From: Hedera helix
Lineage: Eukaryota > Streptophyta > Magnoliopsida > Apiales > Araliaceae
Reading direction: 5' to 3'
DNA length: 64,000 bases
Assembly (NCBI GenBank): GCA_947179155.2
Contig: OX359281.1
Span: 38,626,967 to 38,690,966 of the forward strand
Under the pieces are notes generated by a model. It worked only from the letters and a program-made list of their open reading frames with translations, was not told the DNA's origin and did no database searches. Made by a program: the position numbers and the translations under genes. Each line of letters starts with the position of its first letter. The stretch's first letter is position 1. This document shows positions 47,749 to 60,930 of the stretch, in pieces.

Positions 47749-48010
47749 TTTTTTCCGTTCTAAATTATAAGATCAATATTAATTTAAAAAATAATAATTT
47801 GAGACATTTTCAATTCTAAAATGAACACAATTCATTTAAATTTTAAAATTAATAAATCTTATAACTAGTAGTACTATTTAGGTAGTTCATAATGAATATA
47901 ATTATATTAATATAAAATATTTGAATTCATGTCAATTTTTTGAGTTTGGAAATACTTGAAATTGACCTTCCAAAAGTCAATACTGATCTTATAATTTGGA
48001 AAGGAAGAAG
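47749..48010. mobile_element. Stowaway-like MITE
   Basis: Flanked by TA on both sides. The left end reads TTTTTTCCGTTCTAAATTATAAGAT; inverted, the right end reads CTTCTTCCTTTCCAAATTATAAGAT. The same family occurs at about 49443-49676, at 50949-51219 and as a fragment at 31241. Confidence 0.6.
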
Positions 48011-48012
48011 TA

Positions 48013-49442
48013 TAAAATTAAGTTTGACTTCTCAAAATCAATATTATATATTTTTAAATTCAAAATTCATGTGATTTATTTGACTATTAAATATTTTACG
48101 ATTTTTATAATTGTATAGTCTAAAATTAAATAAATTAATGTCAATTTTAAAGTTAAAAATGTGAACTCATGAATAAAATTAGGTTTCGCATTAAATAAAC
48201 TAAAACAAAAAAATAACGAATAACGGATGAATGAAGACCGAAAAAGACGGAACGAAGCTCCCATAAGGTGAACCCCCTTGGGGTGGTCTTTTCACGCTCT
48301 GTGATGCGTTTCTTTGACAATAAAATTAATTTATTCAATCTTTCTAGACATTATACAACCTTAAAAGTTCAATTTAAGAGGTGTTATTATGAGTTTCGAG
48401 GCAGAAGGCTAATGAGAATAACTTGTATTAGGAATCGATTGAATGATTGAATTGGTTGCTAGAAGAATTGGATGATCTGGGTACTACCCGGGTAACCCGG
48501 GATATTTAAGAAATTTTACTATTATTAAGGGTATTTATGGAATTTTACCTTTTGACATGTGTCTAACACATTACCTGGAGCCTATAAATATCTCTTCACT
48601 TGACAAGTGAATAAATTTTTTGACACTTGGAGAGAATCTTGCCACATAAAAGCCCTCTCTCTCAAAACAAAGAGGAGGTGGGAAAGAATTGAGAACTTGT
48701 GATCAACTCTGAATCAAACGAATAAAAGTGTTGGCGTCGCTTATCTTGAATTCACTCGAAACACTTGTCACGGCTCTTGGACACCAGCGATTACGCAGTG
48801 ATTCCAAGAGTTGTCACTTGTTATCCTGATAGTTGCTCACCATTCTTCTTCCCTCTCCAATCCTTTGACTGATTCTATATTTTTTGCGAAATTTCTCGTC
48901 TCGACCATTATTACGAACTCTAACCTTAACAAGATACAAAAATTATTTCAAATTATATGAAATAAAAAAAAATCAATATTGATCCACGTGTATTGTTGGC
49001 TAAATCATTTCTATAATTTGCTGAGACGACCACCAGTTGCAACTTGTAAATGTTGTATGTTTTTTGCTGTTTAATTAGTTATCCAATTATCAACGCCGAG
49101 ATTAAATTAGAGAACTCGCATAATTTTATTTTTATAGCACATGTGCCTGTAAGTAGACACTAGTATACAGAGAGATTATCCACATAAGAAAGTTGTGCAA
49201 AATAACAACACGCGCGCATCAATTTTGGAATATTTGATCGTGGAAACTAGGTAGCGGGATTGAGCATATACCGTCACCATCAAACAGCGGCCGATGATAG
49301 CTTCCGTAGAACAGGATTCCACTCATGCTCCTTTGTGGAAATTGTCTGCACGGGGCAACAAAAGTTGAAACAAATCAAAACAAAAGAGAGATGAGCAATG
49401 CGCTTACTAATTAATTAGTCTAATACCATTAAGTATTTAATA
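48013..49442. other. Intergenic DNA, no gene confirmed
   Basis: TATAAATA at about 48583 followed by a CT-rich leader-like stretch suggests an old LTR or promoter remnant, but no ends were found. A possible minus-strand terminal exon (about 49288-49353) is given as a finding. Confidence 0.35.
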
Positions 49443-49674
49443 TTTTCTTCGCTCGAAATTATTCAGTTAATATTAATTTTTTTAAAATTAGTTTGAGATA
49501 TTGATTTATTTAAATTTTGAAAATAATAATTTTTATAACCAGTATTACTTATTATGTAGTTTATAATATTTATAATTATGATCTTACATAAACTAAATGA
49601 ATTCATATTAATTTTAAGTTTGAAAATATTTAAAATTAACTTTTAAAAAATTAATATTGTTCTTATAATTCAGA

Positions 49675-49676
<2 letters not shown>
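49443..49676. mobile_element. Stowaway-like MITE (degenerate)
   Basis: The left part (TTCGCTCGAAATTATTCAGTTAATATTAA) and the inverse of the right part (TTATTCTGAATTATAAGAACAATATTAA) correspond, and the interior matches the neighbouring members of the family. The right end runs into an (AT)n microsatellite, so the boundary is approximate. Confidence 0.45.
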
Positions 49677-49730
<54 letters not shown>

Positions 49731-49732
<2 letters not shown>

Positions 49733-50946
49733 CTAAATGGATCCGCATAGAATTGTTTGCAATTTCTTATGCGTCATTTGAAAAGGAGGGAGGTACAAAT
49801 GTTCATCGTATTGATAGTAATTGATACTTCATTTCCACACCAAAAATTAAGGCCCAACTTGTTTTAGTAGTTAGCTATCTTTTCTCCTGCCTAGCTAGCT
49901 AGTTTTGGTTGGTTAAACAATCACCGTCATGCATGCATGCCCGGATAATAAGAATTGAAAATTTACTATATTGAATTTACCCATCAGCCATCTTCCATGC
50001 TCAATAGTATTAATTACTACTAAATGAAGACCACCCTTTTAATGATGAATTTTTTTTATTTTACTTATCATGAATACTCTCCATCTCTCTCTCACACCCA
50101 ATTTCACAGTCACACACAAGTGGTTCTTGTTAATTAGCTTCAAAAACAAGGTCCAATCTGAAAGGGGGCAGCAGATGGGACTTGCTACTACTTTTGGAAA
50201 TTTGACGTTAAGAATATACTGTTGTCAACATCAAAATTGCCTCACATTCATAATATATATATATATATATATTACATCATATCCGTTTAAAAGATCACTC
50301 TGGAATATTTTAAATGTATAATAGAAGGAATAGCTAGTATCCATTTTATTCTCTCTCATCTCCAATGACAATCAATGAGAGAGAGGCGCTAGTGTGATGA
50401 GTATATGCAACGTACTTTTATGACTGAAACTTCCTCGATCGTCCTCGTCATGTATATATTAATTGAATATTATTTCTAATTAATACTGCCATACCTAGTT
50501 ATCTCTGTAGTCAATAAAGTAAGCTACTTTGTATATCTACATAATTTTTCTTAATTTCTTCAGCTAATCATGAATTGGAACTTGACAATATTGGGTTCTT
50601 CTGTTACATGCACGGAACACCACATGAATCTCAAAGTTTGTCATATACATGGTATATGTTCTTTCTTTTTTATGAGACGTATGGAAAATGGACTCCACTA
50701 ATGGAAATTAATATGGAATATATACAGACTGTTCCACGCAGAAATGGGCTGCATAAATAGAAAGAATGAAAGAGTGAATGAAAGAGGTAAAATTAGTACT
50801 CCATAGATTTTCTATGCACATATATATAGGCATGTATATTCTTGTCGGATCATCAAAGCATATTACACATTACAAGAATTAAGTAAGCTATACCTAATTG
50901 TCATGTAAGCATTCAGATGCCTAAGGAGGCTCACTTAGATAAATAA
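49731..50946. other. Intergenic DNA, no gene seen
   Basis: Short open frames (50070-50321, 50575-50760) show no family signature. An (AT)n run is at 50249-50270. Confidence 0.45.
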
Positions 50947-50948
50947 TA

Positions 50949-51219
50949 CTCTCTCCTTTAATTCTAAATTATAATTAAGATTATTATTGACTTTTAAAAG
51001 TTAATTTGAGACATTTATAAATTCATAATTGAGATAATTTATTGAAAATTATGAAACAATAAATCTTACAATGAGTAATATTTGTTAAATACTTCACAAT
51101 ATTCATCATTATATTGTTTAAAATTAAAGAAAATTATGTCAATTTTAAGTTTAAAAATTTCTTAAGTTGACTTCAAAAAAATCAATCATGATCTTATATT
51201 ATAGGACTAATTAAGGGAG
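50949..51219. mobile_element. Stowaway MITE, 271 bp
   Basis: TA target duplications lie at 50947-50948 and 51220-51221. The left end CTCTCTCCTTTAATT and the inverse of the right end CTCCCTTAATTAG match the Stowaway (Tc1/mariner) terminal consensus. Internal AT-rich sequence is shared with the other copies here. Confidence 0.75.
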
Positions 51220-51985
51220 TAGTTGAGTTATAGCATGAATTTTATTTCTATTTGGCTTCTTTTCATTTAATGTATATTTTTTTTTATCAAACAATCTAAT
51301 ATAATGAAATATATTAAAAGTGTAAAATGTTACAAAAGATGAAAAAATCACAATACAAAAAATTAAAATGATAATCCTTTCAAACATAACAACAGAAAAT
51401 TAGGAAATGGGTTAATCTCAATAACTAGGGGACACCAGATATACTCCTAAAAATTGTCATAATCCAAAAGTAATAACAGAATATGTAAATTTGAGCAATT
51501 CTTCAATACAAGCAAAGGAAGAACCGATCATTATAATAACGCCACACCCAAATCTAAACAACCTATTTTCAACTGTTAACGTACCGAAAAAATTCTCACA
51601 AATAAAAAAAATCTCTTAACTGGATAAAGCAAAGTATACTAAGAGATGAATAAAACTCTCTCACATAGAAAGAAATCAATCATATCATAAAAAAAACAAG
51701 TTCCACAAATGAAGAAAATACACTTCACACGGAGGAACAAATTATTAGAGCACATGAAAAGAGATCTAGAGGAGAGTCTATCTAGCTAAAATAAGAAAAG
51801 CCCTTCCCAGATCTAAAATAAAGGTTAGAATTGTTGTCTAATTCATTTAATGTATATATATTGGTTATAGATAAATAAAGTAGGAATCAATTTTACACAC
51901 TCTTTTTTATTTGGTATTTTTTGGGTAAAAATATATAGTTAAGTAACTTGAATCATTCTTTAAAGAGAACGGATTGGTTATTCAT

Positions 51986-52380
51986 CCTAAGGGGTTGGCC
52001 TAGTAATTAAGGCTTGCTCTTTTTTTTGATTTCTTAAGTTTGAATCTTGGGGTAAGCACTTACGAGAATTATCATTAATGCACTGAGTCAATGTGGCGAG
52101 ATGCATCTGGGAAGGGATTTAGTCTCAAATATTGGGTTCAACACCAGGAGAATTCACCTGAATAAACTATCTTAAGCTGACTCAATAATACTCTCAAATC
52201 TTGGGGTCTGCACCCAGGAGAATTCTCCAAAATACACTATCTTAAGTTGGCCTAATAATACCCTCTTTATGTGGGGAGGTGCACCCTAAAATCATCCGAT
52301 TTTTTTTTAGTCCCGGTTGATACTTAAGTTGGTCCAATAATACTCTCTGTTTATCCTTATTATTCAATTAAAAAAAAGAA
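51986..52380 (+). mobile_element. tRNA-derived SINE, about 395 bp, with imperfect target duplication
   Basis: The 5' part has an A-box-like TGGCCTAGTAATTAAGG (about 52004) and a B-box-like AGTTTGAATCTTGG (about 52047). The element ends in A-rich sequence (52369-52380). TTGGTTATTCAT (51974-51985) before it and TTAGTTGTTCAT (52381-52392) after it match at 10 of 12 positions. Internal words (CAGGAGAATTC, CTATCTTAAG, CTCAAAT(A/C)TTGGG) are repeated, so the body carries an internal duplication of about 75 bp. It is distinct in sequence from the SINE at 2579 but shares the AGAATT and CTTAAG motifs. Confidence 0.65.
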
Positions 52381-52680
52381 TTAGTTGTTCATATATATCA
52401 CATTTGTATTGATTTTCTATTTCTATTTTTCTTTTGAAGCACACACAAGTAGTATAGATTGTAGATGAACCTAATGAATTAACAATTGCGGTTCAATTTT
52501 TTTCATGTAAAAAGAATAGGAAAGAAAAATTAAATAAATTGTTTTTAGTTCACAATAGATGGTGCGCTAGACGAGGTAGATGTAGTAAAGGCCGTGTTTG
52601 GTACCTTTCCCGCCAGAAGAACGAACTTTCAGTTGTTTCAAATACTGCTACATTTTATTGGACAATCAATTTCTTGTCAA

Positions 52681-55654
52681 ATGTTTAAGCTCTCTGTATT
52701 AAACAATAGAAATCAAACACTCAAAACCCTAACCAGAAACCCTACATTCTACATACCATTCTCTCAGCTTCACAACCCTAGGAATACCCTAATTTCCAAT
52801 CCCGCAATAGACTTTATCTTGGACGACGTTGAAGAGCTCCAATCATCAAAACCAGTAGAACGAAACACCCAGTTACCAGTAGAACATGCCCAAGCTGCTG
52901 GACCGAGCAGCTCGAAAGAGCTTTCTTCTGTTCAAATTTCGCACCCGTGGCCCGCAGAATGGGTCGAATTGATGGGACAATTACTGAAAAAAGGGTACTT
53001 TGATGAAATTGGGAACCCTTTTGGAAACCAAGAATTGGGTGCCAAGGATTCGAATCAAATTCGGACTGCTTGCCTCAATTTTGCGCGCCATCGGTTTGAT
53101 CTCATAAGGTTTCCATTTATTATTTGGATGTTATTTAGTAATTGTTTGTAAAATCTTTATGTGAAATTAACTTGTTTTGATATGTTTGTGGGATGTAGTG
53201 AAAAGGGTGTTTGGTAAAAAGCTAGGTTGGAGGGTGGGATGGTTCAGTGTTTGGGGGGTTTGACTGTACATCCTGCACACTACCTGTTTGATAGTGTAAC
53301 TATGTGAGAGATTTATTTTTGTTTTCTACTTTGGATATGAGATTGATTGTTGTTTGGATAAGGGCAGAAAGTGGAATGGGATAAGTTTGAACAGGGACTG
53401 GTTTTCTTACAGAGTAAGCCATGGCTCAGTACGAGACTGGAAACTAGTGGGAAGTTGTAGTTTGTTCAATAATTATTGTGACAAAGAGTATAACAGTAAT
53501 CCTTCTTATAATTCCAAAGAAGTGTGCTCCATCATTTTCCATCTTATAAATTATGATATTGTATTATGTTTAAATGTAATGTTAGGATTTTGTAAAAAAA
53601 AAATGTTATGTTAGGATTATCGCTGATTTTCTAGGATCAATTGACTAGCTGCTTTTGGTGAAACCTCTGTTCTCTTTCATCATGTCAATTGGAATCCTTG
53701 TGCCAATAGGGGCAGAGAAGTGGATATGATCATATAACATAATATAATCTCTAGCAATACTCTTTGTCTATCAATACACTAGCAGATGCTCTCTTGGAAG
53801 AGAAATGTATCTGTAATTGTGGTTCAGCTCCTTTATCAGTTGAAGGTTGTGTCCAAATCTGGCTACTTATAAACACTAGTTACATATATGCTTGCTTCTG
53901 CTGAATGTATTATGTTGGGATAACAAACTCAGCCACCTCAATACCTTCTAATTAGGCAAATAATACCAGTTAGATCAGAGGGTGACGATCTTTTCGATTA
54001 CTCTTTGTGTGGAGGATTTCAAAGTCTAGTTTTATGCCTTTGCTGGCAGGTACTTTTCAAGGAAAGATATTCAGGTGATCGCAGGATCTGGATGTCCAAG
54101 CTTAGACAGGAAAGTTGTCAACTCAGGGAAGCGTCTAAGGGCTCATGTGGGCGTAGATGAAGGAAATGTATGTGCTGAGTTTCAGTTACATTTTTCTGGT
54201 ATATTGAACTTGTTTAACTGCTTAAAAGGTCACCATATAGAGTTGAGATAAAAATCATGCATTTTATCTAATAATAGCGTAACTCTAGTAGGTTTGTAGC
54301 TCCTGCATTTTAAGGGGAGACTGTGAGAGAGCATATGTGAAGGCACGTGAAGACGAATGTGGAAGGACTGTAGACGTCATGCGATTTATATTGAAGTATG
54401 TGCTTGATCCCATTACTGGTTCGGTGGAGAACAAATCATGTCTGAACAAAATGGTTAAGGAATCAGTTAGAAGATTGCTGGAAGAAATGGTGGAGTTTAG
54501 CATGGAGGAACTTGACAAAGATCCTCCAAAGGTTAGTTCTTCCAAGTGGAAGTCATCTACGCAAGGACGTTTACTTCACCAAGCAGACAGTCAAATCAAT
54601 GTTCCAACAAAGCAAGGCGATTGGATATGTCCCAAGTAATTTGATATTATATTATATTTCTGTTTGTTCAAAACATTTCTTATTATCCAGTTACAAATTT
54701 CATAAATGCTTTTAATATGTTTTACGTTCTATATTTTGGCAGATGCAAATTTCTAAACTTCGCCAGAAATATTAAGTGCTTGCAGTGTGATGGATTATTC
54801 CAAGAAAGACTAAGAAAACTAGGGGAGGATCAGGATCATCTTCCTCTAAAGAAGGGAGACTGGATATGTGACACGTAATGTTCCATACAGATCGCTTTAG
54901 TTTTTTTGTGCCTTGTGTCATTCTTTTTCTCATTGGGCCTTGCATTTTCACAGATGCAACTTCTTGAACTTTGCAAAGAATACAAGATGTTTACAATGTA
55001 AGGAGAAGCCTTCAAGGCGCCAAATCAATCCTGGAGAGTGGGAATGTGAATCGTGAGTTCGTATTAAAAGTTTCCTTAATTTAGTTAATCAAATCGGATA
55101 TGGTTTCTGTTTTCTTTTAAGCGAACTTATGTAACTTATTTTGACTAGAATTAGAATTTATCATTTGTAGGTGTAACTATATCAATTTCAGACGAAACAT
55201 GGTTTGCTTGAAATGTGATCATAGACGACCAAAAGCATTAAACTCTGGGGGCACTTCTGCTCGGTCAATCAATGACAATGGAGACTACCGTATTTCCCGG
55301 CCTTATTTCAGGCAAGAGAGACAAACTGAAGATGCAAGGACAAATAGGTGGAACTTTGTAGAAGAAGGAAGTGAAAACCAGGATGGCTCAAACTCATGGA
55401 ATGAGATTCCCAGTTTGTTTGATTTTCCCATTGCTGGAGGTAAGAGCAGCCTGTCTCAGAATATGCAGAAGCAAGCAAGCTGGAAACAGGAAATGGCAGA
55501 AAGGAGTAAGAACTATGCCAGGGCAAAGGAAAATGCTGATGAATTCAAGTCTGCTATCATGCAGAGACGTTCAGAGTTTCTTGAGGCTACTGATGATGAA
55601 GATATGGCCGAGTGGTTTGGGGTTGAAGGATCCGAAAGTCGAAAAATTGATTGA
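52681..55654 (+). CDS. Organelle-type RanBP2 zinc-finger protein (VAR3/OZ-like), six exons, 534 aa
   Basis: This protein probably acts in plastids or mitochondria in RNA editing or processing, the role known for the VAR3/OZ1 family. Exons inferred: 52681-53108, 54050-54167, 54292-54635, 54743-54874, 54954-55052 and 55171-55654. I start at the ATG at 52681; the frame continues upstream only to a GTG. The first 40 or so residues (MFKLSVLNNRNQTLKTLTRN) are basic and hydroxylated with no acidic residue, a likely transit peptide. A conserved domain with WVELMGQLLKKGYFD and then CSSCILRGDCERAY and RTVDVMRF follows. Three RanBP2 fingers have their Trp at residues 293, 337 and 370, each with a WxCxxC...N...CxxC pattern and a phase-matched intron between fingers. 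The C-terminus is acidic (DDEDMAEWFG). The organelle is undetermined. Confidence 0.88.
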
Positions 55655-56931
55655 AAAACGTGACATTGCCAAAAACATATGGATTAAACTTTGTATCGGG
55701 TTTAATATTTGAATTAGCATATGCTGCTTTCTAATTCAGATTTCAGATAACATTGAATTCAGATTTCAGATAACAACATTGAGAAATGTTTCTTCATTTT
55801 TGCTGCTTACGTATATTGTTTGATCTAAAGCCTTTGCTGTTTTCAACTTCTTGTTTTACCTTTGCGTGGCCCTCACTGAAATTTACGGAAAAACGGTTGT
55901 AGTTCCATTTTTAATTTACTTGAGATGTTATGCTTTTCACGTCTCTTCCTTGTGAAAAAAATATATATATGTACCTCTTCTTTCAAAATAAAAAATCACT
56001 ATTGTAAACTCAAAACAGACATAAATTTATTTAGTCTTAAACAATAAAATATTTAAAAAATACTTTTAATTATAAGATTTATTATTTTGTTGGATTCTTA
56101 ATATTTCTTCTTTTAACACTTTTAAGAACAGTTACAATCTGCCAGTAGTTTGAACTATAAAATTCTTTATTTTTTTATTCACCCTTTGAACAAGTACACT
56201 TTAATACTTTATACAAGTTAAAAGAATAATACATGAAATTGTTGGGCCTTGTATACATGAATAATACATAAAAAAATCATACTTTTAATCTAAAAATACT
56301 TGCAATGATATTAATCTTTTGTAAAATTGATGTCATCATGAAGTATCTATTAACTTATTTGGCCATTACTAACAAATATATTAATAAAATTTAGGGTATT
56401 GGTTGAATTTTTTTAAAAAATAAAGTGTAAGAAAGGAGAGTCAAATCAAAATAATTAAAAATTAAAGCTCAAATTACAATAGACCATGAAAATATTTATA
56501 GTTTATTCAAAAAATTATGTTATTTATTGTATCCAAAATTGAAAAAAATATATATACACTCAAGTTTATACCAATATTATATAGTGTTCTTAGTTTAAAT
56601 TTTGTTGTGTTTAAAATTAGACAGTATAATGGAGATCATAAAAACTTTATTTATATTATTTGTTTTTTGTCCATTATTTACAGATTTTTTCAGTTCTCGC
56701 TAAATATTTAATTTTGAATTTAAATTTATTAATTATCCAAATATATCAATAAAATTTGTAGGAAACATTCATCATTAGTTTGAGTTGTCAATTGTAATTT
56801 GTCGTTAGACCGCAGTTTTTTTCCTCGGTGGAGGAACCATTTCTACGCTCCCCATCGCATATCTCTCTCCTCTCTCACGCACATACACACACTACCTAGC
56901 GTAAGGAAAAAAACCCTATCTTTTCCACTGG
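55655..56931. other. Intergenic region between the zinc-finger gene and UEV1
   Basis: It includes the 3' flank of the zinc-finger gene and, at about 56770-56931, the probable 5' UTR of UEV1 (CT-rich, CTCTCTCCTCTCTCACGC). The middle is AT-rich with no coding frame recognised. Confidence 0.45.
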
Positions 56932-59900
56932 ATGCAACAAGAAATGGGTTCAGAAGGATCAAGTGTGGTCGGTAAGCTTCAAAATTTTAATTCTTCAGCA
57001 TATTCTTGTCTATTACATTGCGATTTGTGTTTTTAGCTGTAATTTAATTTCAATCTTGGTACAATACCACTTTGATGTTTCTGGGTTTACCAAAGTTAGG
57101 GTTTTTGTCCAGATTATGATTTTAGGAATTTGATCTATATGTCTTGTGAAGTTTTGTTTAAATTTGAAGATTGTTCAGCCATCTAGTGGTTGGCGGTTTC
57201 TGAAGTTTGTTATTGTAACAAATTCATATACAAGATTGTTAGTTGTTACTAAAGTTGTGAAGGATGAGCTGCGAGTTTCTTTTTATCCAGCCAAAAGTTT
57301 TGGTAAATAGCGGCAGTGGATTATATGTGGTTGTGTGCCATTATTGCGAAGTATGATTTCGGTTGCAGTAAGCATAAGATGTGAATCACACAATAAAAAG
57401 TAAAGGAAACCACTTTCCTCTACATTAGATTTTAGGGTTATTGGGTTTAGGTTGCTTTACTTTTTTTGATAGGTAAAAATAACCCAGCAAACCATTCATA
57501 TGTTTATATTACATGTTTTTTTTGTTGTTAATTTTTAAAAAAAAATTATATTTGTAATTATTATAGGCAAAAATGGATTTTACCCCACTATCGTTGTATG
57601 GATTACACCATTAAACTTTTAAAAAATAGAATTTGTCAACTGAACTTTCTAAAATAGATTAAATAACCCATTCTGTAAGATTTTTTTGATGGGTCAAAAA
57701 ATTTCTAGCATGGATTTAAAAAAAAGAAGAAGAAATGACATGTAAATCCTAAATAGTTTATTTGGTTGTCAAAAAAATTTTGACGTGAATTTTAAAAAAA
57801 ATGGCAAAAATGAGTTTTAGCCCACTGTGGTTGTCAAGTTTTAAGTATTACCCTACTAAACTTTAAAAATATACAATCAGCTCATTGAACTAATTAAAAT
57901 TTTAAGATTATACCATTATGTTAAATTAATTAGATGTCCGTCTATTATCTACATGACATTTTTATAAAACTAAAAAATTCAAGAACATGACAAGAGAAAG
58001 AAATTAGTAGCCACCCCACTTAAAATTCATACACGGTTTACTTAAAAAATCCAACGAGAATTTTTTGCCATCGACTAATTTTATTTTTCACATATGCCCA
58101 AATTGAATCATCCAAATCCTCAAATTGATTATCGTTTCTTTTTTTTCTCTCTCCTCTTCTTCATCTTCAACTGTAGATATATTTCCCAAATTAATTACAG
58201 AGAAACTTGAGCAAAAAGATAATAGGAGGGAAGAAAAAAAAAACCTAATCAACAAACCTAATATTCACACGTAATTTCAAGGCTTCATTTTCTTCCTGAC
58301 AAATTAAATCTTACACTTTCACTATTTTTGAACAATCACCCTTATCTCCACTTTCACTATTCTTCCCGAACCCCATTGTTATTCAAATAATACCATCACA
58401 GACCATAAAGTAAAGAAGAAATCAACATGGTTATAAAATGACTTTTACCCGAATGTCTTTTATAAAATGGCCATAAACGAAGGTCTTTTATAAGCATGTT
58501 GATTTCTTCTTTATTTGAGTAACAATGGGGTTTGAGAAGAACAGTGAAAATGGAGATAAGGGTGGTTGTTCAAAAATAGTGAGAGTGTAAGATTTAATTT
58601 GTCAGGGAGAAAATGAAGCTTTGAAATTATGTGTGAATTTTAGGTTTGCTGATTTGGTTTTTTCTTCTTCCTTCTATCATCTTTTTGCTCAAGTTTCTCT
58701 ATAATTAATTTGGGGAATATATCTAGGATTGAAGATGAAGAAGAGGAGAGGAAAAAAAAGAAATTGTAATCAATTTGGACAATATATCTAGGGTTGAAGA
58801 TGAAGAAGAGAAAAAGAATTATAATCAATTTGGGGAATATATTTAGGGTTTTAATTTGGGCATATGTTTTCTGAGTTGAAAATGAAGAAATCGAGAGAGA
58901 AATAATGTTTTCTGGGTTAAAGATGAGAAGTGGAGAGAAAGAAAAATAAAATTAGTCAATGGCAAAAAATTCACGTTGGATTTTTTAAGTCAGCCACGTA
59001 TGAATTTTAAGTGAGGTGATTACTAATTTCTTTTTCTTGTCATTTTTTTGAATTTTTTAGTTTTATAAAAATACCATGTAGATAATTAAAAGACGAACAT
59101 CTAATTAGTTTAACAGAATGGTATAATCTTAAAATATTAATTAGTTCAATGGGTTGCTTGCATATTTTTAAAGTTTAGTAGGGTAATACTTATAACTTGA
59201 CAACCACAATGGGGTAAAACTCATTTTTGCTCTTTTTTTTAAATTCACGTCATATTTTTTTTGACAACCAAATAGACCATTTAAGATTTACACGTCATTT
59301 CTTGCTTTTTTTTAAATCCACGTCAGAAATTTTTTGACGTCCGTCGAAAAAATTAGACGGAATGGGGTATTTAATCTATTTTAGAAAATTTAGTTGGCAA
59401 ATTCTATTTTTTTTAAGTTCAATGGTGTAATCCTTACATACTTACAACTACAGTGGGGTAAAAGCCATTTTTGCCAATTATTATAACATCTGAAAGTTTA
59501 AGTTTGTGTAGGAGAATCTTTGTCTAATTAAGGAGAGTGAAAAAGAGAAGACAACTAGAGTAACCAATGGAATAAAATTGCAACAGAAAGTAAAGAATGA
59601 TGGAGGGTTGGGGGATGGTGTTGGGGCTTACCAAGAGAGATTAAAACGGATTGGAGAATGTGTCTTGGGAGGAAATGAGGAGGAATAGGCAATGAAGTAG
59701 TCAATCTTACATGGCTAACCTATCATTGTTAAATAGGCATAGGATTTGTTTTTTAGTTCATTCACTGTACCTAATGGGCCCTAAGATTGTTTTATACTGC
59801 AAAAGCATAGCCACTTAAACACTTGTATTCAATGTTCATGTTTTCCACAATGAATACAATTTATTTTGTGGGAAATTTAATGACCCTGACGCGTCTAAAT

Positions 59901-60930
59901 AACAATACAGTAATGACCCGGATAACATATTCCATACAAATTTAATAATCTTAACATTTATACATAAGATTGCCATTTGTCCTTCTCTTTCTGGGAGTCT
60001 TTGTTGTTTTTCTCTTCAGTCATGCATGTTTGCATTGTGCATACACAAGGTCTGCATAATGGAACTTCTTACTGAAAAAATATATAGAACCTCAAGATGG
60101 GAGCATAGGTAACTTATCAAAAAAAAGAAAGAAAGAAAGAGAAGAGAAGAATCAAAACATAGATAAATGGCTTCTTTTTTTGTAGCATTTTAAGAAGTTT
60201 TGATTGTGAGGCTGTGGCTTGTGCAATGATGGGACAAAATGGCAATCAGGCCTCTAGATCTTATATGTTTAAGGTATTTCCGTCTCCACTGTAATATCCT
60301 ACTACTTTGGTAGAGTTAACACAATGATAGACACTTGCGGGTTGTTTTTATAATATCTATGTCAACAAATAAGTGCCTGCTTATATACCTGTAACTGCGC
60401 TCAGTGAGCAGATAAAAAACTACAGTGATTCAATCTAAATTTATAATGTCATCTTCACCCTCATCCCCTTTTCTATTCTGAATGTGCTCACTTGTCAGAC
60501 TGCAGTCCTTGTTGGGACATTCCTAATTTTCTAGCTTTCCTTAGCAATTTTCTCATAGGCTGTGGTATCAAACATTAGCCTTTGGACTGTTTGCAAAGCT
60601 GCTATGCGATTGAAATATATTTGTTTTATTACATTTAATCATAATATGACTATGCATCTCGTACAGATATGCTATGGAAATCTTCATTTGTCAACATATA
60701 CTAAATTTTTCATCAGTATGAGTTGATGTTTTTGAAATGCATCTTCATATCACATGGTTATGGTGTCTAACAGAACTTGTTCATTTCCAGTTCCGAGGAA
60801 CTTTAGACTACTAGAAGAACTAGAGAGAGGAGAAAAGGGAATTGGGGATGGAACTGTCAGCTATGGAATGGATGATGCTGATGATGTATACATGCAATCA
60901 TGGACTGGGACTATAATCGGTCCTCCTAAT
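56932..60930 (+). CDS. UEV1-type ubiquitin E2 variant, first two exons (partial)
   Basis: UEV1 proteins pair with a Ubc13 E2 to build Lys63-linked ubiquitin chains used in DNA-damage tolerance and signalling; they lack the catalytic Cys. Exon 1 is 56932-56971, with two candidate ATGs (56932 and 56944). Exon 2 is 60791-60930, joining in phase to read VPRNFRLLEELERGEKGIG, a GDGTVSYGM segment, then YMQSWTGTIIGPPN, an almost perfect match to the plant UEV1/MMZ N-terminus. The intron 2 donor is GTTGGT at 60931. The remaining E2-fold exons (starting near YEGKIFQLK in the family) are not in the window and must lie beyond 64000. Intron 1 is 3.8 kb because of a foldback transposon, and intron 2 contains an LTR retrotransposon. 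Whether the gene is still complete cannot be judged here. Confidence 0.85.
57566..59475. mobile_element. Mutator-like foldback transposon, 1910 bp, in UEV1 intron 1
   Basis: The 10-bp direct repeat AATTATTATA flanks it exactly (57556-57565 and 59476-59485), in the 9-11 bp range of Mutator-like elements. It begins GGCAAAAATGG and ends CCATTTTTGCC. The complementarity continues nearly to the centre, where AAGAAGAAATCAACATG (58411-58427) pairs with CATGTTGATTTCTTCTT (58496-58512) around a loop of about 68 nt. The arms are therefore about 850-980 bp. The right arm has an additional local triplication of a unit of about 60-70 bp with TTGAAGATGAAGAAGAG and AATATAT(C/T)TAGG. No transposase is encoded. 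The superfamily assignment rests on target length and foldback structure. Confidence 0.85.

Noticed and set aside
48580..48900. Possible solo LTR around TATAAATA at 48583
   Set aside because: No TG..CA ends with flanking duplications could be found.
52594..52680. Upstream start for the zinc-finger protein at 52594
   Set aside because: The codon there is GTG; the first in-frame ATG is 52681 and gives a good targeting peptide.
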